The position numbers were made by a program, and so were the translations under genes. A stretch of DNA of 63,946 nucleotides from Nocardia vaccinii NBRC 15922 (GTDB lineage Bacteria > Actinomycetota > Actinomycetes > Mycobacteriales > Mycobacteriaceae): NCBI RefSeq assembly GCF_001613305.1, contig NZ_BDCC01000057.1, positions 1 through 63,946 on the forward strand, read 5' to 3'. The notes below the pieces were generated by a model that had not been told where the DNA came from, ran no database searches, and was given only the letters and a program-made list of their open reading frames with translations. Positions 43,904 through 52,911 of the stretch are shown here, piece by piece. Position 1 is the stretch's first letter. Each line of letters opens with the position of its first letter.

Positions 43904-43974
43904 AGAAAGAACGATCGGTATACCTCTGAGCCTGCGGTACCTGGTCGGCATTGTCAAGACCGATCGTTCTTTCT
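43904..43974. promoter_or_regulatory. Paired TetR operator sites in the divergent promoter region
   Basis: AGAAAGAACGATCGGT (43904-43919) and its exact reverse complement (43959-43974) face each other with 39 bases between. Each copy contains the palindromic core CGATCG and lies about 45-55 bases before one of the two divergent genes. On the right side, TTGTCA (43951-43956) and TGTTAG (43974-43979) are 17 bases apart and could be -35 and -10, with the repeat in the spacer. This fits auto-repression plus control of the membrane protein gene. Confidence 0.75.
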
Positions 43975-44017
43975 GTTAGCCTGGAAGTGACACTTCGAGG
44001 GAACGGATGGACAACGC

Positions 44018-44602
44018 ATGTCGGAAGCGCGGGCGCGACTGCTCGACACGGCGACCGGCCTCTTCTACGCCGAGGGCCTGCACGCCGTGGGCGTCGAGCG
44101 CGTCATCAGCGAGGCACGGGTGACCCGAGCCACCCTCTACCGGCATTTCCCGGGCAAGAACGACCTCCTCGTCGCCTACCTGAGACGAGCCGACGAGGCG
44201 GTTCGCGCCCAGGTCGACGCCGCCCGTACCCCCAACGCGACCCCCGACGACGTCATCCGAGCCGTGGCCCGATCCATAGCCGACGACATCCAACGAAAAG
44301 GCTTCCGAGGCTGCGCCTTCCTCAACGCCGCCGCGGAATTCCCCGACCCGGCCCACCCGGTCCACCAGGCAGTCCTGGACCACCGCAATTGGTTCCTGAC
44401 CACAATGACCGAACTCTTCTCCGCCACAGGCAAACCCGACCCGGACCCCGCCGCCCGCCACTTCGTCATGCTGCGGGACGGCGCCATGGCGGCGGGGTGT
44501 CTGACCGACCCGAAACCCGTCAGCGAGACGTTCTTGCGGGGAGTCGAGGGGCTGCTCGGGTATCGCAGCAGTCGGGCGTCGGACGCCTGGAACTGTCCCT
44601 GA
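44018..44602 (+). CDS. TetR-family transcriptional regulator
   Basis: The 194-residue product has a TetR N-terminal domain (RARLLDTATGLFYAEG; VISEARVTRATLYRHFPGKND) and a C-terminal ligand domain with GFRGCAFLNAAAEFPDPAHP, typical of the AcrR/YcdC-like group. It begins 44 bases after the right half of a perfect inverted repeat, its likely operator. The final residues (SSRASDAWNCP) run to 44602, right where a degraded helicase sequence starts on the opposite strand. The extreme C-terminus may therefore have been altered by that junction. Confidence 0.88.
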   Translation: MSEARARLLDTATGLFYAEGLHAVGVERVISEARVTRATLYRHFPGKNDLLVAYLRRADEAVRAQVDAARTPNATPDDVIRAVARSIADDIQRKGFRGCAFLNAAAEFPDPAHPVHQAVLDHRNWFLTTMTELFSATGKPDPDPAARHFVMLRDGAMAAGCLTDPKPVSETFLRGVEGLLGYRSSRASDAWNCP

Positions 44603-45153
44603 TCAGCGGCCTGCACTACCTTTTGCCCATAGATCCGCTGATGCGAGTCTTCGGCGATGAATAGATCGTTACCGCCTTCGGGCACCGAAGCGCGCAGTAG
44701 CGCCCAGTGGGTCGCATGCAGATCCTGGGCTTCATCTACGAGCACATGGTCTGCGACGAAGGGTTTCCCGGCTTGCTGTCCGAGTCTGAGGTATTCGGCA
44801 GCCACCGCGAGGATCTCCGGGAAGCTGAGACTGCTGTCGGTGCGGCTGTGCCGTCGGAACGCTTCGACCAGCTTCCAGACCGCGATTCGCTGTGACCGGC
44901 TGAGTCGCACGCCGCGCCCCGCCCGCGCAACTCGGACGTACTGTTCCAGTGTCGTCACCTTGTTGGCCAAAACTAGCGAAGTCGGGGGCGATCCGCCTTG
45001 TTGTCGCCATATAACGACACGACGCGGGTTTCGCTCCGGCGCGTGGAACGCCTTGGCCTGTATGCGGAACCGACGGACGTAGCGCCGATTTTCAGCCGAG
45101 GATGCCGCGCTGTCCGGATCATGGTGCCTCATGCGTCGGCCAGTGACCATCAC
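44603..45153 (-). pseudogene. UvrD/Rep-type helicase remnant
   Basis: An open minus-strand frame encodes an internal slice of an SF1 helicase. It contains LSRSQRIAVWKLVEAFRRH, Walker B-like VADHVLVDEAQDLHATHW and LFIAEDSHQRIYGQ. The Walker A region and everything after motif III (RIYGQ, about 44620) are missing, and the frame then runs antisense through the TetR gene. Only about 150 of the usual 600 or more residues remain, so it cannot be a working helicase. The break coincides with the end of the TetR gene. Confidence 0.7.
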
Positions 45154-45260
45154 TCACTTTTGAGCCTAGAACAGCGGAAGCTCTTGGAGAACAGCGGCTT
45201 TCACCCGAGGGTGTCTATACTGAGCCGAATCGGTGCTCGATCGGCACAGAGGGGGCTTTG

Positions 45261-45572
45261 ATGAAAATTACTCCGGAATCCTTGGTGGAGGCAGCTCTGG
45301 AGATAGGCAAACTCGGTGATGAAATCGAGGACAAGAAGGTCTTTCCGGACCTCGAAGCCGAACGTGGAATCCTGGCTCTGTCCGGTTCGCCGATCGCCCT
45401 CGCTCTGGGTGACGTCGATGGCGCGAGTCTCGTTGCCCAGAAGGTCATTGCATCGCGGCACGCCGCAGTGGCCGACTTGCTGTACACGACCGCCGCGCAG
45501 TTCAAGGATCAGGACCAGGAGCTCGCGGACAAGCTGGCCCAGTTCGGTGACCTGAACTCGACGGGAGCCTGA
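45261..45572 (+). CDS. Small helical protein, WXG100/ESX-associated-like
   Basis: The 103-residue all-helical protein has no signal peptide. It has an N-terminal amphipathic helix (ITPESLVEAALEIGKLG) and a long second half (SLVAQKVIASRHAAVADLLY) ending in acidic ELADKLAQFGD. Size and helical hairpin pattern resemble small partners of type VII (ESX) substrates, such as DUF2580 proteins, but no WXG is present; the assignment is inference. GAGGGGG lies six bases before the ATG. The large protein starts two bases after its stop, so the two are one unit. Confidence 0.65.
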   Translation: MKITPESLVEAALEIGKLGDEIEDKKVFPDLEAERGILALSGSPIALALGDVDGASLVAQKVIASRHAAVADLLYTTAAQFKDQDQELADKLAQFGDLNSTGA

Positions 45573-45574
45573 TC

Positions 45575-47938
45575 ATGGGAACGCCGACGAAATCTCAGGT
45601 CTCGAAATGGAGATCCGGCATGCTGCAGCAGGTGTCCACCACTGCGGGCACTATCCGCGATGCCATCGACACACGAGCCGAGACGATGCAGCGCACCATC
45701 CACGGCCTTGATTGGTCCGGCGCGGCGAACACCGCGGCCACCGGCCGCGCCGACCGCGAACGCAATCAACAACGAGCCGTAGCCACCGCCTACGACGACC
45801 TGTGCACGACACTCGCGAGTGCCGAGAGCGATACCGGGTGGGTGATCGACAGGATCAAACAAGCCCTGGCGAACCTACCGACCACGTGGGCGGTCGCCGA
45901 GGATTTCACCGTGACGGCCCCGAAGGGAGCCAGCGATTCGGATGTGAATCAGGCCGCCAACGACACCGCCAGTCTGCAGAGCCTGGCGGACAGTCTGGGG
46001 CGGGCGATGGACAAGTGGGCACCGAAAATTTCGCAAGCTGTGGCCGATATCGGCCAGCTCGCACCCATCGCTGCTGAGAAACACACCGCGAATCCCGATG
46101 ACCAGTTCACCGCGCAACAGGCTCAGACCGACCTGCAAGCGATCCGCAACGGCACGGCCGATGCCGCGACTCTGGCACGGCTGAAGGCAGCGACCACCTT
46201 GGCAGCCGATGAGAAGGACGCACTGTCAAACGGCAAGGGCGTCAACCTGCCTCAATTCGAATACTTGCAAGCGCTGTCCGAGAGCATGAACGGTATGAGC
46301 GGCCAGGACATCGCAGACCTGGGCAGCAAGCTCCCCGGAAATGGCAAGGATCAGGTACAGGCCGCCATCGCCAACGATTTCCGCTTGGTATCCGACACAC
46401 AGGTTCACTCTGCTGGGCTGAACAGCCAGACCGGCGCCCTCACCGGTGGCATGAGCCAGCTGCCCGACACGATTCAGAACGCGTTGAAAAGCCAGCCCGG
46501 TGACCTCGCCGAATTCAACAGTCTCAATTCGCTCGGAACCCTGATGTCCAAAGGGGACACCACGATTCAGGGCAGTGATATCAATCGTGGGCTCATCAAA
46601 CAGGGTTCCGAACTCGCAGCTTTCACAACCGCGCACCCTGGTCTCAAAGATGGTCCGGTCCCTGGAATAGCGAACGCCTTCCTGAACGATGCTTCCGGCG
46701 ACCACGCCGCGATCCACGATGCCATCCTCGCGAATCCCAACAGTTCGGATGCGGATGCCCGCGCGGCCGCGGATCGGATGAACGCTACTTGTGCCAATGG
46801 CGGTAGATACTACGGGAACCAGCACGTACTCGATATCCTGCAACACCAGTGGTCACCGGACCAGCACGGCGCACAGAACGTATTCAAATGGATCGGCGAC
46901 GACGCCTCGCTCCCGAAGGGCACCTTCGCGAACAACGAGGCCGGCCAGACCGCGTATGGCCTGGCATCGATACTCGGCGATTCGAACAACAAATCCCTGC
47001 TGAACAGCCCCGATAATCCGCTGGGTGCCAAGAACCCGGCACTTACACAGACTCTCGCAAATACGTTGTCACCCTACCTGGGTAATCTCGCCGGAGTCAC
47101 GGATTCTCCGGGACTGAACATACTCAACAGTGCGCCGGTCGACTCTGCTGGCCACCAAATCCAATCCCCTTTCCACGACTCCAGCGAACTGGGCGGCATG
47201 CTTGCGGTACTCGACTCCGATCCACAAGCCGCACGTACCATTAATAGCGCCGGCATGCAGTGGCACGACGTGCTCGAGTATGCGTCCGGCGTAAATACCG
47301 ATCACGCGGCGTCGCTACAAGCCAACGCGTCCAACCTGCAAGCGGCTCTCACCAATGGGCTGACCACCGATATCAACGCTCACGCCGCCGAGCGTTCCTA
47401 TCAAGCGTCGCAGGAATATGCGAATAAAGGTGTGTTCGCCGATGGGGTGACCAGCGTTGTGCAGACCGGTGCTGCAATCGCGGGACCCGAAAGTGCGGTG
47501 GCCGTACCTGTTGTCAATGGCATCGCCGGGACGGTGGATTCGTACATCAAGTCCGATGTCATAGCCAACCCTGCGGATCCGGCTCATCCCCTGCCTGACG
47601 ACAAGGTATCCACCGAGCTCAACTCAATCCTGAAGTCCACCTCGAGTGACTCCATTCGAGACGAGTATCTGCAAACTCAGGGATACGTGGAAAAACATCC
47701 CGAAGCTGCAAGTTATTTCAATCAGTCGGATGGGAGCAACCTCACGTCAGACTGGCGCAATGTAGCTACTGGCGACGGATTGAACGCCTGGCGCAATGAT
47801 TACAGTCGATTTCAGCACGACATGGACCTACAGCTCCCGGAGAACGCCTTCCCCGCACCTAGCGAGTCGGATCATGGCCCCATCACAGAGACCGATATTG
47901 CGCCGCGCGGTGGACAAACGCCCCCGGGGAAGAAATGA
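45575..47938 (+). CDS. Large helical protein with N-terminal WSG motif, probable type VII secretion substrate
   Basis: The 787-residue product has no signal peptide or membrane anchor. Residues 1-110 form a long helical hairpin with a central DWSG (WXG-like), as in LXG/WXG toxins and mycobacterial 'TPR repeat region' proteins. The middle and C-terminal parts are Asn/Ser/Asp-rich helices. A weak hydrophobic patch around AAIAGPESAVAVPVVNGIAG is notable. I recognise no catalytic domain. It is coupled to a 103-residue partner and to a lipoprotein (ATGA overlap), an arrangement reminiscent of secreted effector plus partner plus surface or immunity protein. Confidence 0.65.
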   Translation: MGTPTKSQVSKWRSGMLQQVSTTAGTIRDAIDTRAETMQRTIHGLDWSGAANTAATGRADRERNQQRAVATAYDDLCTTLASAESDTGWVIDRIKQALANLPTTWAVAEDFTVTAPKGASDSDVNQAANDTASLQSLADSLGRAMDKWAPKISQAVADIGQLAPIAAEKHTANPDDQFTAQQAQTDLQAIRNGTADAATLARLKAATTLAADEKDALSNGKGVNLPQFEYLQALSESMNGMSGQDIADLGSKLPGNGKDQVQAAIANDFRLVSDTQVHSAGLNSQTGALTGGMSQLPDTIQNALKSQPGDLAEFNSLNSLGTLMSKGDTTIQGSDINRGLIKQGSELAAFTTAHPGLKDGPVPGIANAFLNDASGDHAAIHDAILANPNSSDADARAAADRMNATCANGGRYYGNQHVLDILQHQWSPDQHGAQNVFKWIGDDASLPKGTFANNEAGQTAYGLASILGDSNNKSLLNSPDNPLGAKNPALTQTLANTLSPYLGNLAGVTDSPGLNILNSAPVDSAGHQIQSPFHDSSELGGMLAVLDSDPQAARTINSAGMQWHDVLEYASGVNTDHAASLQANASNLQAALTNGLTTDINAHAAERSYQASQEYANKGVFADGVTSVVQTGAAIAGPESAVAVPVVNGIAGTVDSYIKSDVIANPADPAHPLPDDKVSTELNSILKSTSSDSIRDEYLQTQGYVEKHPEAASYFNQSDGSNLTSDWRNVATGDGLNAWRNDYSRFQHDMDLQLPENAFPAPSESDHGPITETDIAPRGGQTPPGKK

Positions 47939-48528
47939 GGGGCGTAGCGAGCGGGCTCGCTGTTCTGGCGATATTCATATGCGCGGCATGCGACAAGTCT
48001 GCTCCTCCGCAAGCAGCACTTCCTACAGCCAATCTGACCGCACCGAGTCTCCAACCCCCCACGCAGGGGCCGGACATCCATCCCAAAGTCACGTTCGACC
48101 CGTGCACGATGATCTCGGATGAAGTTGTACGCAAGGCCGGGTACGACCCCGCTTCCAGGAAGAGGTATTCCGGCTTCGCGCACGCGCCGAATATTAGCCT
48201 GGGTTGCGAATTCAAGGACGATGAACGCGGCCCCATAAATCCTCGATACGTTCTGGACGTAGCCTCCACGAACGAAGAAATCAATAAGTACAGAGAGTCG
48301 CTGACGAAAACTTTGTCGGCGCAGCAGTCGATAAAATCAATCACGATCGATGCGCGAGCGGGGTTCGAGCTTGCCGATACGGCATACTTCAAATGTTATG
48401 TCCACATAGCCACAAAAGCTGGAGAGGTCGTAATCATACGAACAAACGCGGAAGCCCTCCCTGATCCATGCACTGGCGTCTTGGATATCGCCAAGATAAT
48501 CGAACCGACCATCGGGGACGATAAATAA
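47935..48528 (+). CDS. Lipoprotein, DUF3558-like
   Basis: The 197-residue product has a short signal peptide with lipobox CAAC. A Pro-rich linker precedes a domain with FDPCTMISDEVVRKAGYDP, then LGCEFKDDE and a late LPDPCTGVLDIAKIIEP. These are the hallmarks of DUF3558, with two Cys pairs. It would be anchored outside the membrane. The ATG overlaps the stop of the preceding large protein by four bases. Its base composition is visibly lower in G+C than the housekeeping genes. The function is unknown; an immunity or docking role for the upstream protein is only a guess. Confidence 0.78.
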   Translation: MRGVASGLAVLAIFICAACDKSAPPQAALPTANLTAPSLQPPTQGPDIHPKVTFDPCTMISDEVVRKAGYDPASRKRYSGFAHAPNISLGCEFKDDERGPINPRYVLDVASTNEEINKYRESLTKTLSAQQSIKSITIDARAGFELADTAYFKCYVHIATKAGEVVIIRTNAEALPDPCTGVLDIAKIIEPTIGDDK

Positions 48529-48638
48529 GGCACTCGATTGTCTGCGCGTGCTCGGTGTGCGGCGGAGTCCTATGGGTACCAATGTAATTCGAGTATCGCG
48601 GCAACGCCTGTGGGCTGCCCGCTACCGACACACCCGGC

Positions 48639-49345
48639 TCAACCGGCGTACTCGGACCATGCCTCTCCATTCCACCATCGCCAGTTGGCAACGTGACGAG
48701 GGTCGGGATACCAACCCGGCGCGGGACGTGATCCGGTAGTCGGTGTGATGGCGGATCCGGCATGCGCATCTGCCGGATTTTGGCTGCTCGAGGCGGCCTC
48801 GGGAGTGAGTGTCGGCCTTGCGGCCAACTGCTGCGTGAATGCCTGTGCCGCAGCGATATTCGAGAACTGCCACAGCAGCGTGAGTCCTGGACCGGTGATC
48901 TCGAGTTCGGCGTACTGCATCACCGGAAGCATCGGGTTGTTCTTGAACCGGCGATCCGGCCCGCCCTTCTTGTTCGCGTACCTCCAGGTGTGATCGACCT
49001 GAACGGCATCCGGCGGTACGGCCTGCGCCTCGATGAACCGGCTCGTCGCGACCCTGGCGACCACGTTGCAGTATCGCCAGGACGCGAACTGCTTGCCGGA
49101 TTGCACGAGAATCTGGTCGGGCAAGAAGTAGAGGCTGAATCCTGTTGTCCGCAGACCGGGCACGGTGATGTTGGTGGCCAACCATTTCGGCGATCAGTGC
49201 GGTCAGAATGGCGAGAGTGTCCGTGTGCACGGTGTAGACGATTTTCAGTCGGTGTTGCCGTGTCAGTGCTACGTAGGTGGCCGGGTCGTGGTCGCTGTGC
49301 AGCAGGGCAATCGAGGCTGCTGCACGGTGATGTTCACGTGCCTGT
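48639..49345 (-). pseudogene. Frameshifted DUF2510-containing protein gene
   Basis: The downstream frame (TTG 49181 to 48639) encodes about 180 residues ending in a DUF2510 module (APGWYPDPRHVANWRWWNG). Upstream, another frame reads HDPATYVALTRQHRLKIVY and ILTALIAE. Removing one A from the AAA at 49185-49187 (minus strand) joins both into AEWLATNITVPG, a continuous protein. The 5' end is also missing, since the dapA stop lies at 49346. The gene is therefore truncated and frameshifted, unless the A-run is a sequencing error. Confidence 0.65.
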
Positions 49346-50236
49346 CTACAACAGACCGGATTCCTCGAGTCCGGCACGCAGGCGTTGCTGATGCTCCGGC
49401 GGGCCCTGCCGGTATGGCATACGCAGCGCATCGGAGGAGATGACGCCGAGCATTTTCATCGCGGCTTTGGCCTGAATGGCGCCCTGCGAGACGTGCATGA
49501 TCGCATCGACGGCGGGGATGAGACGCCGGTGGATCTCGCGTGCCCGAGACAGGTCGCCGCGGTCGACGGCGGCGATCATCTCCGCGTAGCGATCGCCCGC
49601 GACGTGACCGACCACCGACACGACGCCGGTCGCGCCTTGAGCGAGGTGTGGCAGGTTGACGACGTCGTCGCCGGAATACCAGAGCAGGTCGGTCTGCGAC
49701 ATGATCCGGCTGGCTTCGAAGAAATCGCCCTTGGCATCCTTGACGGCGCGCACGGCGGGAATCTCGGCCGCGCGGAGAATGGTATCGGTACTCAGCGCCG
49801 TCCCGGTCCGGCCCGGGATGTCGTACAGCATGACGGGCACACCGCCGCCGGCCTCGGCGACCAGACGGAAGTGTTCGAGGATGCAGTCCTGCGGCGGCTT
49901 GTTGTAATACGGCGTGACGACGAGCAGAGCGTCGGCCCCGCAGGCGACCATCTCGCGCGCCGCACGAGTGGAATGCTCGGTGTCGTTGGTGCCGCAGCCG
50001 GCCATCACCTGGACACGGTCGCCCACGGCCTCGACCACCGCCCGCACGCAGGCGTAGTCCTCCTCGTCGGTGGTGGTGGCGGACTCACCCGTGGTCCCGT
50101 TGACCAGCAATCCGTCATGGCCGTGGTCGGCGAGATATACGGCGAGATTCTGCAGGCCGTCGTAGTCGATCGAGCCGTCGGCGTGCATGGGGGTCACCAT
50201 CGCCGTGATGACTCGACCGAAGGGGGTGTCCACCAT
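49346..50236 (-). CDS. dapA: 4-hydroxy-tetrahydrodipicolinate synthase family (DapA-like)
   Basis: The 296-residue TIM-barrel class I aldolase has the catalytic Thr pair 48-49 in GTTGES, Tyr138 in LYDIPGRT and Schiff-base Lys166 in VKDAKGD. YYNKPPQDCI is also typical. It condenses pyruvate with aspartate semialdehyde in lysine and diaminopimelate synthesis. No other lysine gene is adjacent, so this may be a second copy or an N-acetylneuraminate-lyase-like relative. ATG 50236 is preferred over an upstream start at 50260. Confidence 0.9.
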   Translation of the reverse strand: MVDTPFGRVITAMVTPMHADGSIDYDGLQNLAVYLADHGHDGLLVNGTTGESATTTDEEDYACVRAVVEAVGDRVQVMAGCGTNDTEHSTRAAREMVACGADALLVVTPYYNKPPQDCILEHFRLVAEAGGGVPVMLYDIPGRTGTALSTDTILRAAEIPAVRAVKDAKGDFFEASRIMSQTDLLWYSGDDVVNLPHLAQGATGVVSVVGHVAGDRYAEMIAAVDRGDLSRAREIHRRLIPAVDAIMHVSQGAIQAKAAMKMLGVISSDALRMPYRQGPPEHQQRLRAGLEESGLL

Positions 50237-50417
50237 GATCGTGAGATTACAGGCGAGCACCTCACCGCCCGTGCGGAAGGCCCGTGCCCATGCGAAGTGC
50301 GTCGTCGGGGTGGTTCCACGGGCGCTCGCCGGGGGGCATAAGCCTCAACCAGCGACCGGCTCGACCACTCCTGCCGGTGGTCGAACGCGGCGTAAAATCG
50401 CGTCAGAGGGTTGCCCT

Positions 50418-51356
50418 ATGCAACGGCGACGGTGGATTGCCGCGTTCCTGACGGCGCTAGGGATGTGCGCTGTAATCGCGTACATCAGCGGCGCCCGACC
50501 CGAGCGCGCTCCCTCCGGCCCGGACACATCTCCCCAGGTTGCGGCGCCCGTGCTGGTCGCGAAGATAGACAACAGTCCGCAGGCACGGCCACCGGTAGGG
50601 CTCGGAGCCGCCGATGTGGTCTACGTCGAGCCGGTCGAGGGTGGCTCGAGCCGGTTGGCCGCCGTGTTCTCGACCCACAAACCCCCGGTGATCGGACCTA
50701 TCCGCAGCGTGCGGGAAACGGATCTGACGCTGTTGGACCAATTCGGCAACCCGACGTTGGCATCCTCTGGTGCCGCACCTGAGCTGGTTCCCGCCGTCGA
50801 TTCCGCCTCGCTCCAGAACGCCTCGGCCGATCGGCAATCCGCGGCGTACTACCGCGACTACAGTCGCGCCGCGCCGCACAACCTGTTCGTCCGCTCTGAT
50901 CAGTTGCCCGTAGGTGGCGGCTGGCCGCCGGCGTCGCAACTGCACTTCGGTCCTACGCCTGCCGGTGGCCGGCCCACGCAACATGAGGAAGCGCGGTATC
51001 AGGACGCGGTGATCGGTTTCGACTGGTCACCCAGCAACCACCGGTGGCTGGTGTCCATGGACGGTGCCGCCTACACCACTGCCGATACCGGACAGCTCAT
51101 GGCGAGCACGGTCGTGCTGCAGAGTGTGCAGGTGCGCGACTCGGCGGTCCGCGACATCGTGGGCAGCGTCTCACCCGTGGCCCAGACGACTGGTAGCGGC
51201 CGGGCACTCGTACTTCGCGACGGTCGAGCGTTCCCGGCCGTGTGGTCCCGGCCCTCCCCACAGGCAGGCACAACCTATACAAACCCCACCGGTACAGCCA
51301 TCTCCTTCGCGCCGGGGCAGGTTTGGACAGTTCTGATTCCAGAGCAGCTCTGGTGA
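50418..51356 (+). CDS. DUF3048-type membrane-anchored protein
   Basis: The 312-residue product has an N-terminal signal/anchor helix (WIAAFLTALGMCAVIAYIS). It is followed by the DUF3048 (YerB-like) fold: VAKIDNSPQARPPVGLGAADVVY with IGPIRSVRETDLTLLDQFG, and in the C-terminal half DAVIGFDWSPSNHRWLVSMDG. It is extracytoplasmic and probably a cell-wall-associated or lipoprotein-like factor; the biochemical role is unknown. It stands alone, divergent from dapA, and its ATG lies in a short 180-base intergenic gap. Confidence 0.85.
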   Translation: MQRRRWIAAFLTALGMCAVIAYISGARPERAPSGPDTSPQVAAPVLVAKIDNSPQARPPVGLGAADVVYVEPVEGGSSRLAAVFSTHKPPVIGPIRSVRETDLTLLDQFGNPTLASSGAAPELVPAVDSASLQNASADRQSAAYYRDYSRAAPHNLFVRSDQLPVGGGWPPASQLHFGPTPAGGRPTQHEEARYQDAVIGFDWSPSNHRWLVSMDGAAYTTADTGQLMASTVVLQSVQVRDSAVRDIVGSVSPVAQTTGSGRALVLRDGRAFPAVWSRPSPQAGTTYTNPTGTAISFAPGQVWTVLIPEQLW

Positions 51357-51430
51357 CCCCTGTACTCGTCAGTGCCGTAGATCGGCCCCGGAAATCCGCA
51401 TGTTCGCAGGGCTCTCCGGGGCCGACCGGG

Positions 51431-52555
51431 TCAGTGCACCGTGCTCAGGCAGACGACCATTTCCTCGGGTTTGGAGTAGGTGAGGTATTTGGTGGCGGAG
51501 TTACTGCAGCCGCTGTCGCTGGTGGTGTTGTTCAGGACGTTGGTGACCTTGTAGTTCGCCTCGGGGCTGTCGCAGGCGACCTTTGTGGTGTTGTCGTACT
51601 GTTTGTCGAGGCAGTCGCCGTCCTTGACGTTCAGTTGCAGGCAGAGGTTGTAGCCGCCGGAGCCGGTCTGCCAGACGCTCGCGTAGTTGCCGTCGGGACA
51701 GGTCGACGTGCTCTTGTCCTGGCGTTCGGCCACCTTGTAGTTGGCGTCCATGCTGCTGCAGTCGGTGATGTCGACCTTCGGGTCGTGGGTGGTACCCGCG
51801 ACCTTGACGCACTGGCCCACCTGGACCTTCTCCGCGTCGGGCTTGTTGATCTGGTGGCAGCCCCAGCTGGCGAGGTAGATCAGGCCGACCACGACCCCGA
51901 GTCCGACCAGAGAGCCGAGTCCGGATCTGATGCGCCGGCCCGCTCCTGCCACACCCGCGCCGAGTCCGGCGGCCGCACCGCCACCCCAGGACGGCGGCTG
52001 TCCGCCGGGAGCGATCGTCGGCCCCTGTGGGTAGGCATTCGGGTCGTACCCCGCCTGCCCTGGCGCAAATTGTCCCTGTGGATAAGTTGTCTGACCGGAC
52101 GCGGGCTGCCCCTGTTGGCCGAAGCCCTGTTGGCCCGATTCCTGTCCGGGCTGGGGATAGTTCGCCTGCCCGGGGGTCTGCTGGAGATGAGTGGTCGGAT
52201 CCGCTCCGGACTGTCCCTGCTGCGGATAGCCCGTCTGACCTGTGGATTGCCACGGGTGTGGATAACCGGGCTGCTGTCCCCAGCCCGGGGCGGGCTGTCC
52301 CTGCGGCATCTGTGTGGTCGGGTCGGCCGCCTGTGGATATCCCGTCTGCCCCGGAATCGGCTGGCCTGTCTGTGGATAACCAGCAGGCTGTCCCTGCTGT
52401 GGATAACCTGCCTGCCCCGGTGCGGGCTGCCCCTGCTGTGGATATCCGTACTGTCCCTGCGGATATCCGGGCTGCGGCTGAGGATTCCCGTCCTGCGGGT
52501 TCCCGGACTGTCCCGACGGGTTGTTCGACGATCCCGGCGGGGGTTGCGGTTGCAT
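51431..52555 (-). CDS. Pro/Gln/Gly-rich membrane protein with duplicated Cys-bearing domain
   Basis: The 374-residue product begins with about 190 residues of GYPQQGQPAPGQ-like repeats. One membrane helix follows (LGSLVGLGVVVGLIYLASWG). The outside part has two copies of a 60-residue domain. The first runs VGQCVKVAG to YNLCLQLNV and the second DGDCLDKQY to MVVCLSTVH. Each has a DCSS/ACDS and ANYKV core and about four Cys. This resembles the LppU C-terminal module. The function is unknown, possibly envelope-related. DUF3048 and this gene converge. Confidence 0.82.
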   Translation of the reverse strand: MQPQPPPGSSNNPSGQSGNPQDGNPQPQPGYPQGQYGYPQQGQPAPGQAGYPQQGQPAGYPQTGQPIPGQTGYPQAADPTTQMPQGQPAPGWGQQPGYPHPWQSTGQTGYPQQGQSGADPTTHLQQTPGQANYPQPGQESGQQGFGQQGQPASGQTTYPQGQFAPGQAGYDPNAYPQGPTIAPGGQPPSWGGGAAAGLGAGVAGAGRRIRSGLGSLVGLGVVVGLIYLASWGCHQINKPDAEKVQVGQCVKVAGTTHDPKVDITDCSSMDANYKVAERQDKSTSTCPDGNYASVWQTGSGGYNLCLQLNVKDGDCLDKQYDNTTKVACDSPEANYKVTNVLNNTTSDSGCSNSATKYLTYSKPEEMVVCLSTVH

Positions 52556-52911
52556 TCGTGATGTCCTTACGGTTTCTCGTCCGCCAGGGGTGCGAGATTC
52601 CCGCGGCCCGGCACCCTCGCGTGCCGCCGCCACACCCCGTCGGCCGCTGAGAACCGCCGAGTGAACACGAATCGGCAACCGACAACCGCCGCCTGCACAG
52701 TGTTCCCCCGACGTTCCTCGACACGACCGCCGAAACGTTACCGCCGCACCACACCACTTGCCAGCGAGAAAGAGTGCGCGGGCATCGCCGGTCGTCGCTG
52801 ACCCGGGCATATCGGCGGTTCGATGTCGCCGGATGCCCGCCACCGATTGATACCGCAGTGCGGTCGTTCCAGGCTGGTGTGCGGTTATGTCACCAGGGCC
52901 ACGGACAATTA
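52556..52911. other. Gap between the helicase gene and the Pro/Gln-rich protein
   Basis: The roughly 355 bases between two minus-strand genes show no convincing reading frame. They presumably hold the terminator of the helicase operon and the promoter of the gene at 51431-52555. I see no clear operator. Confidence 0.35.
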
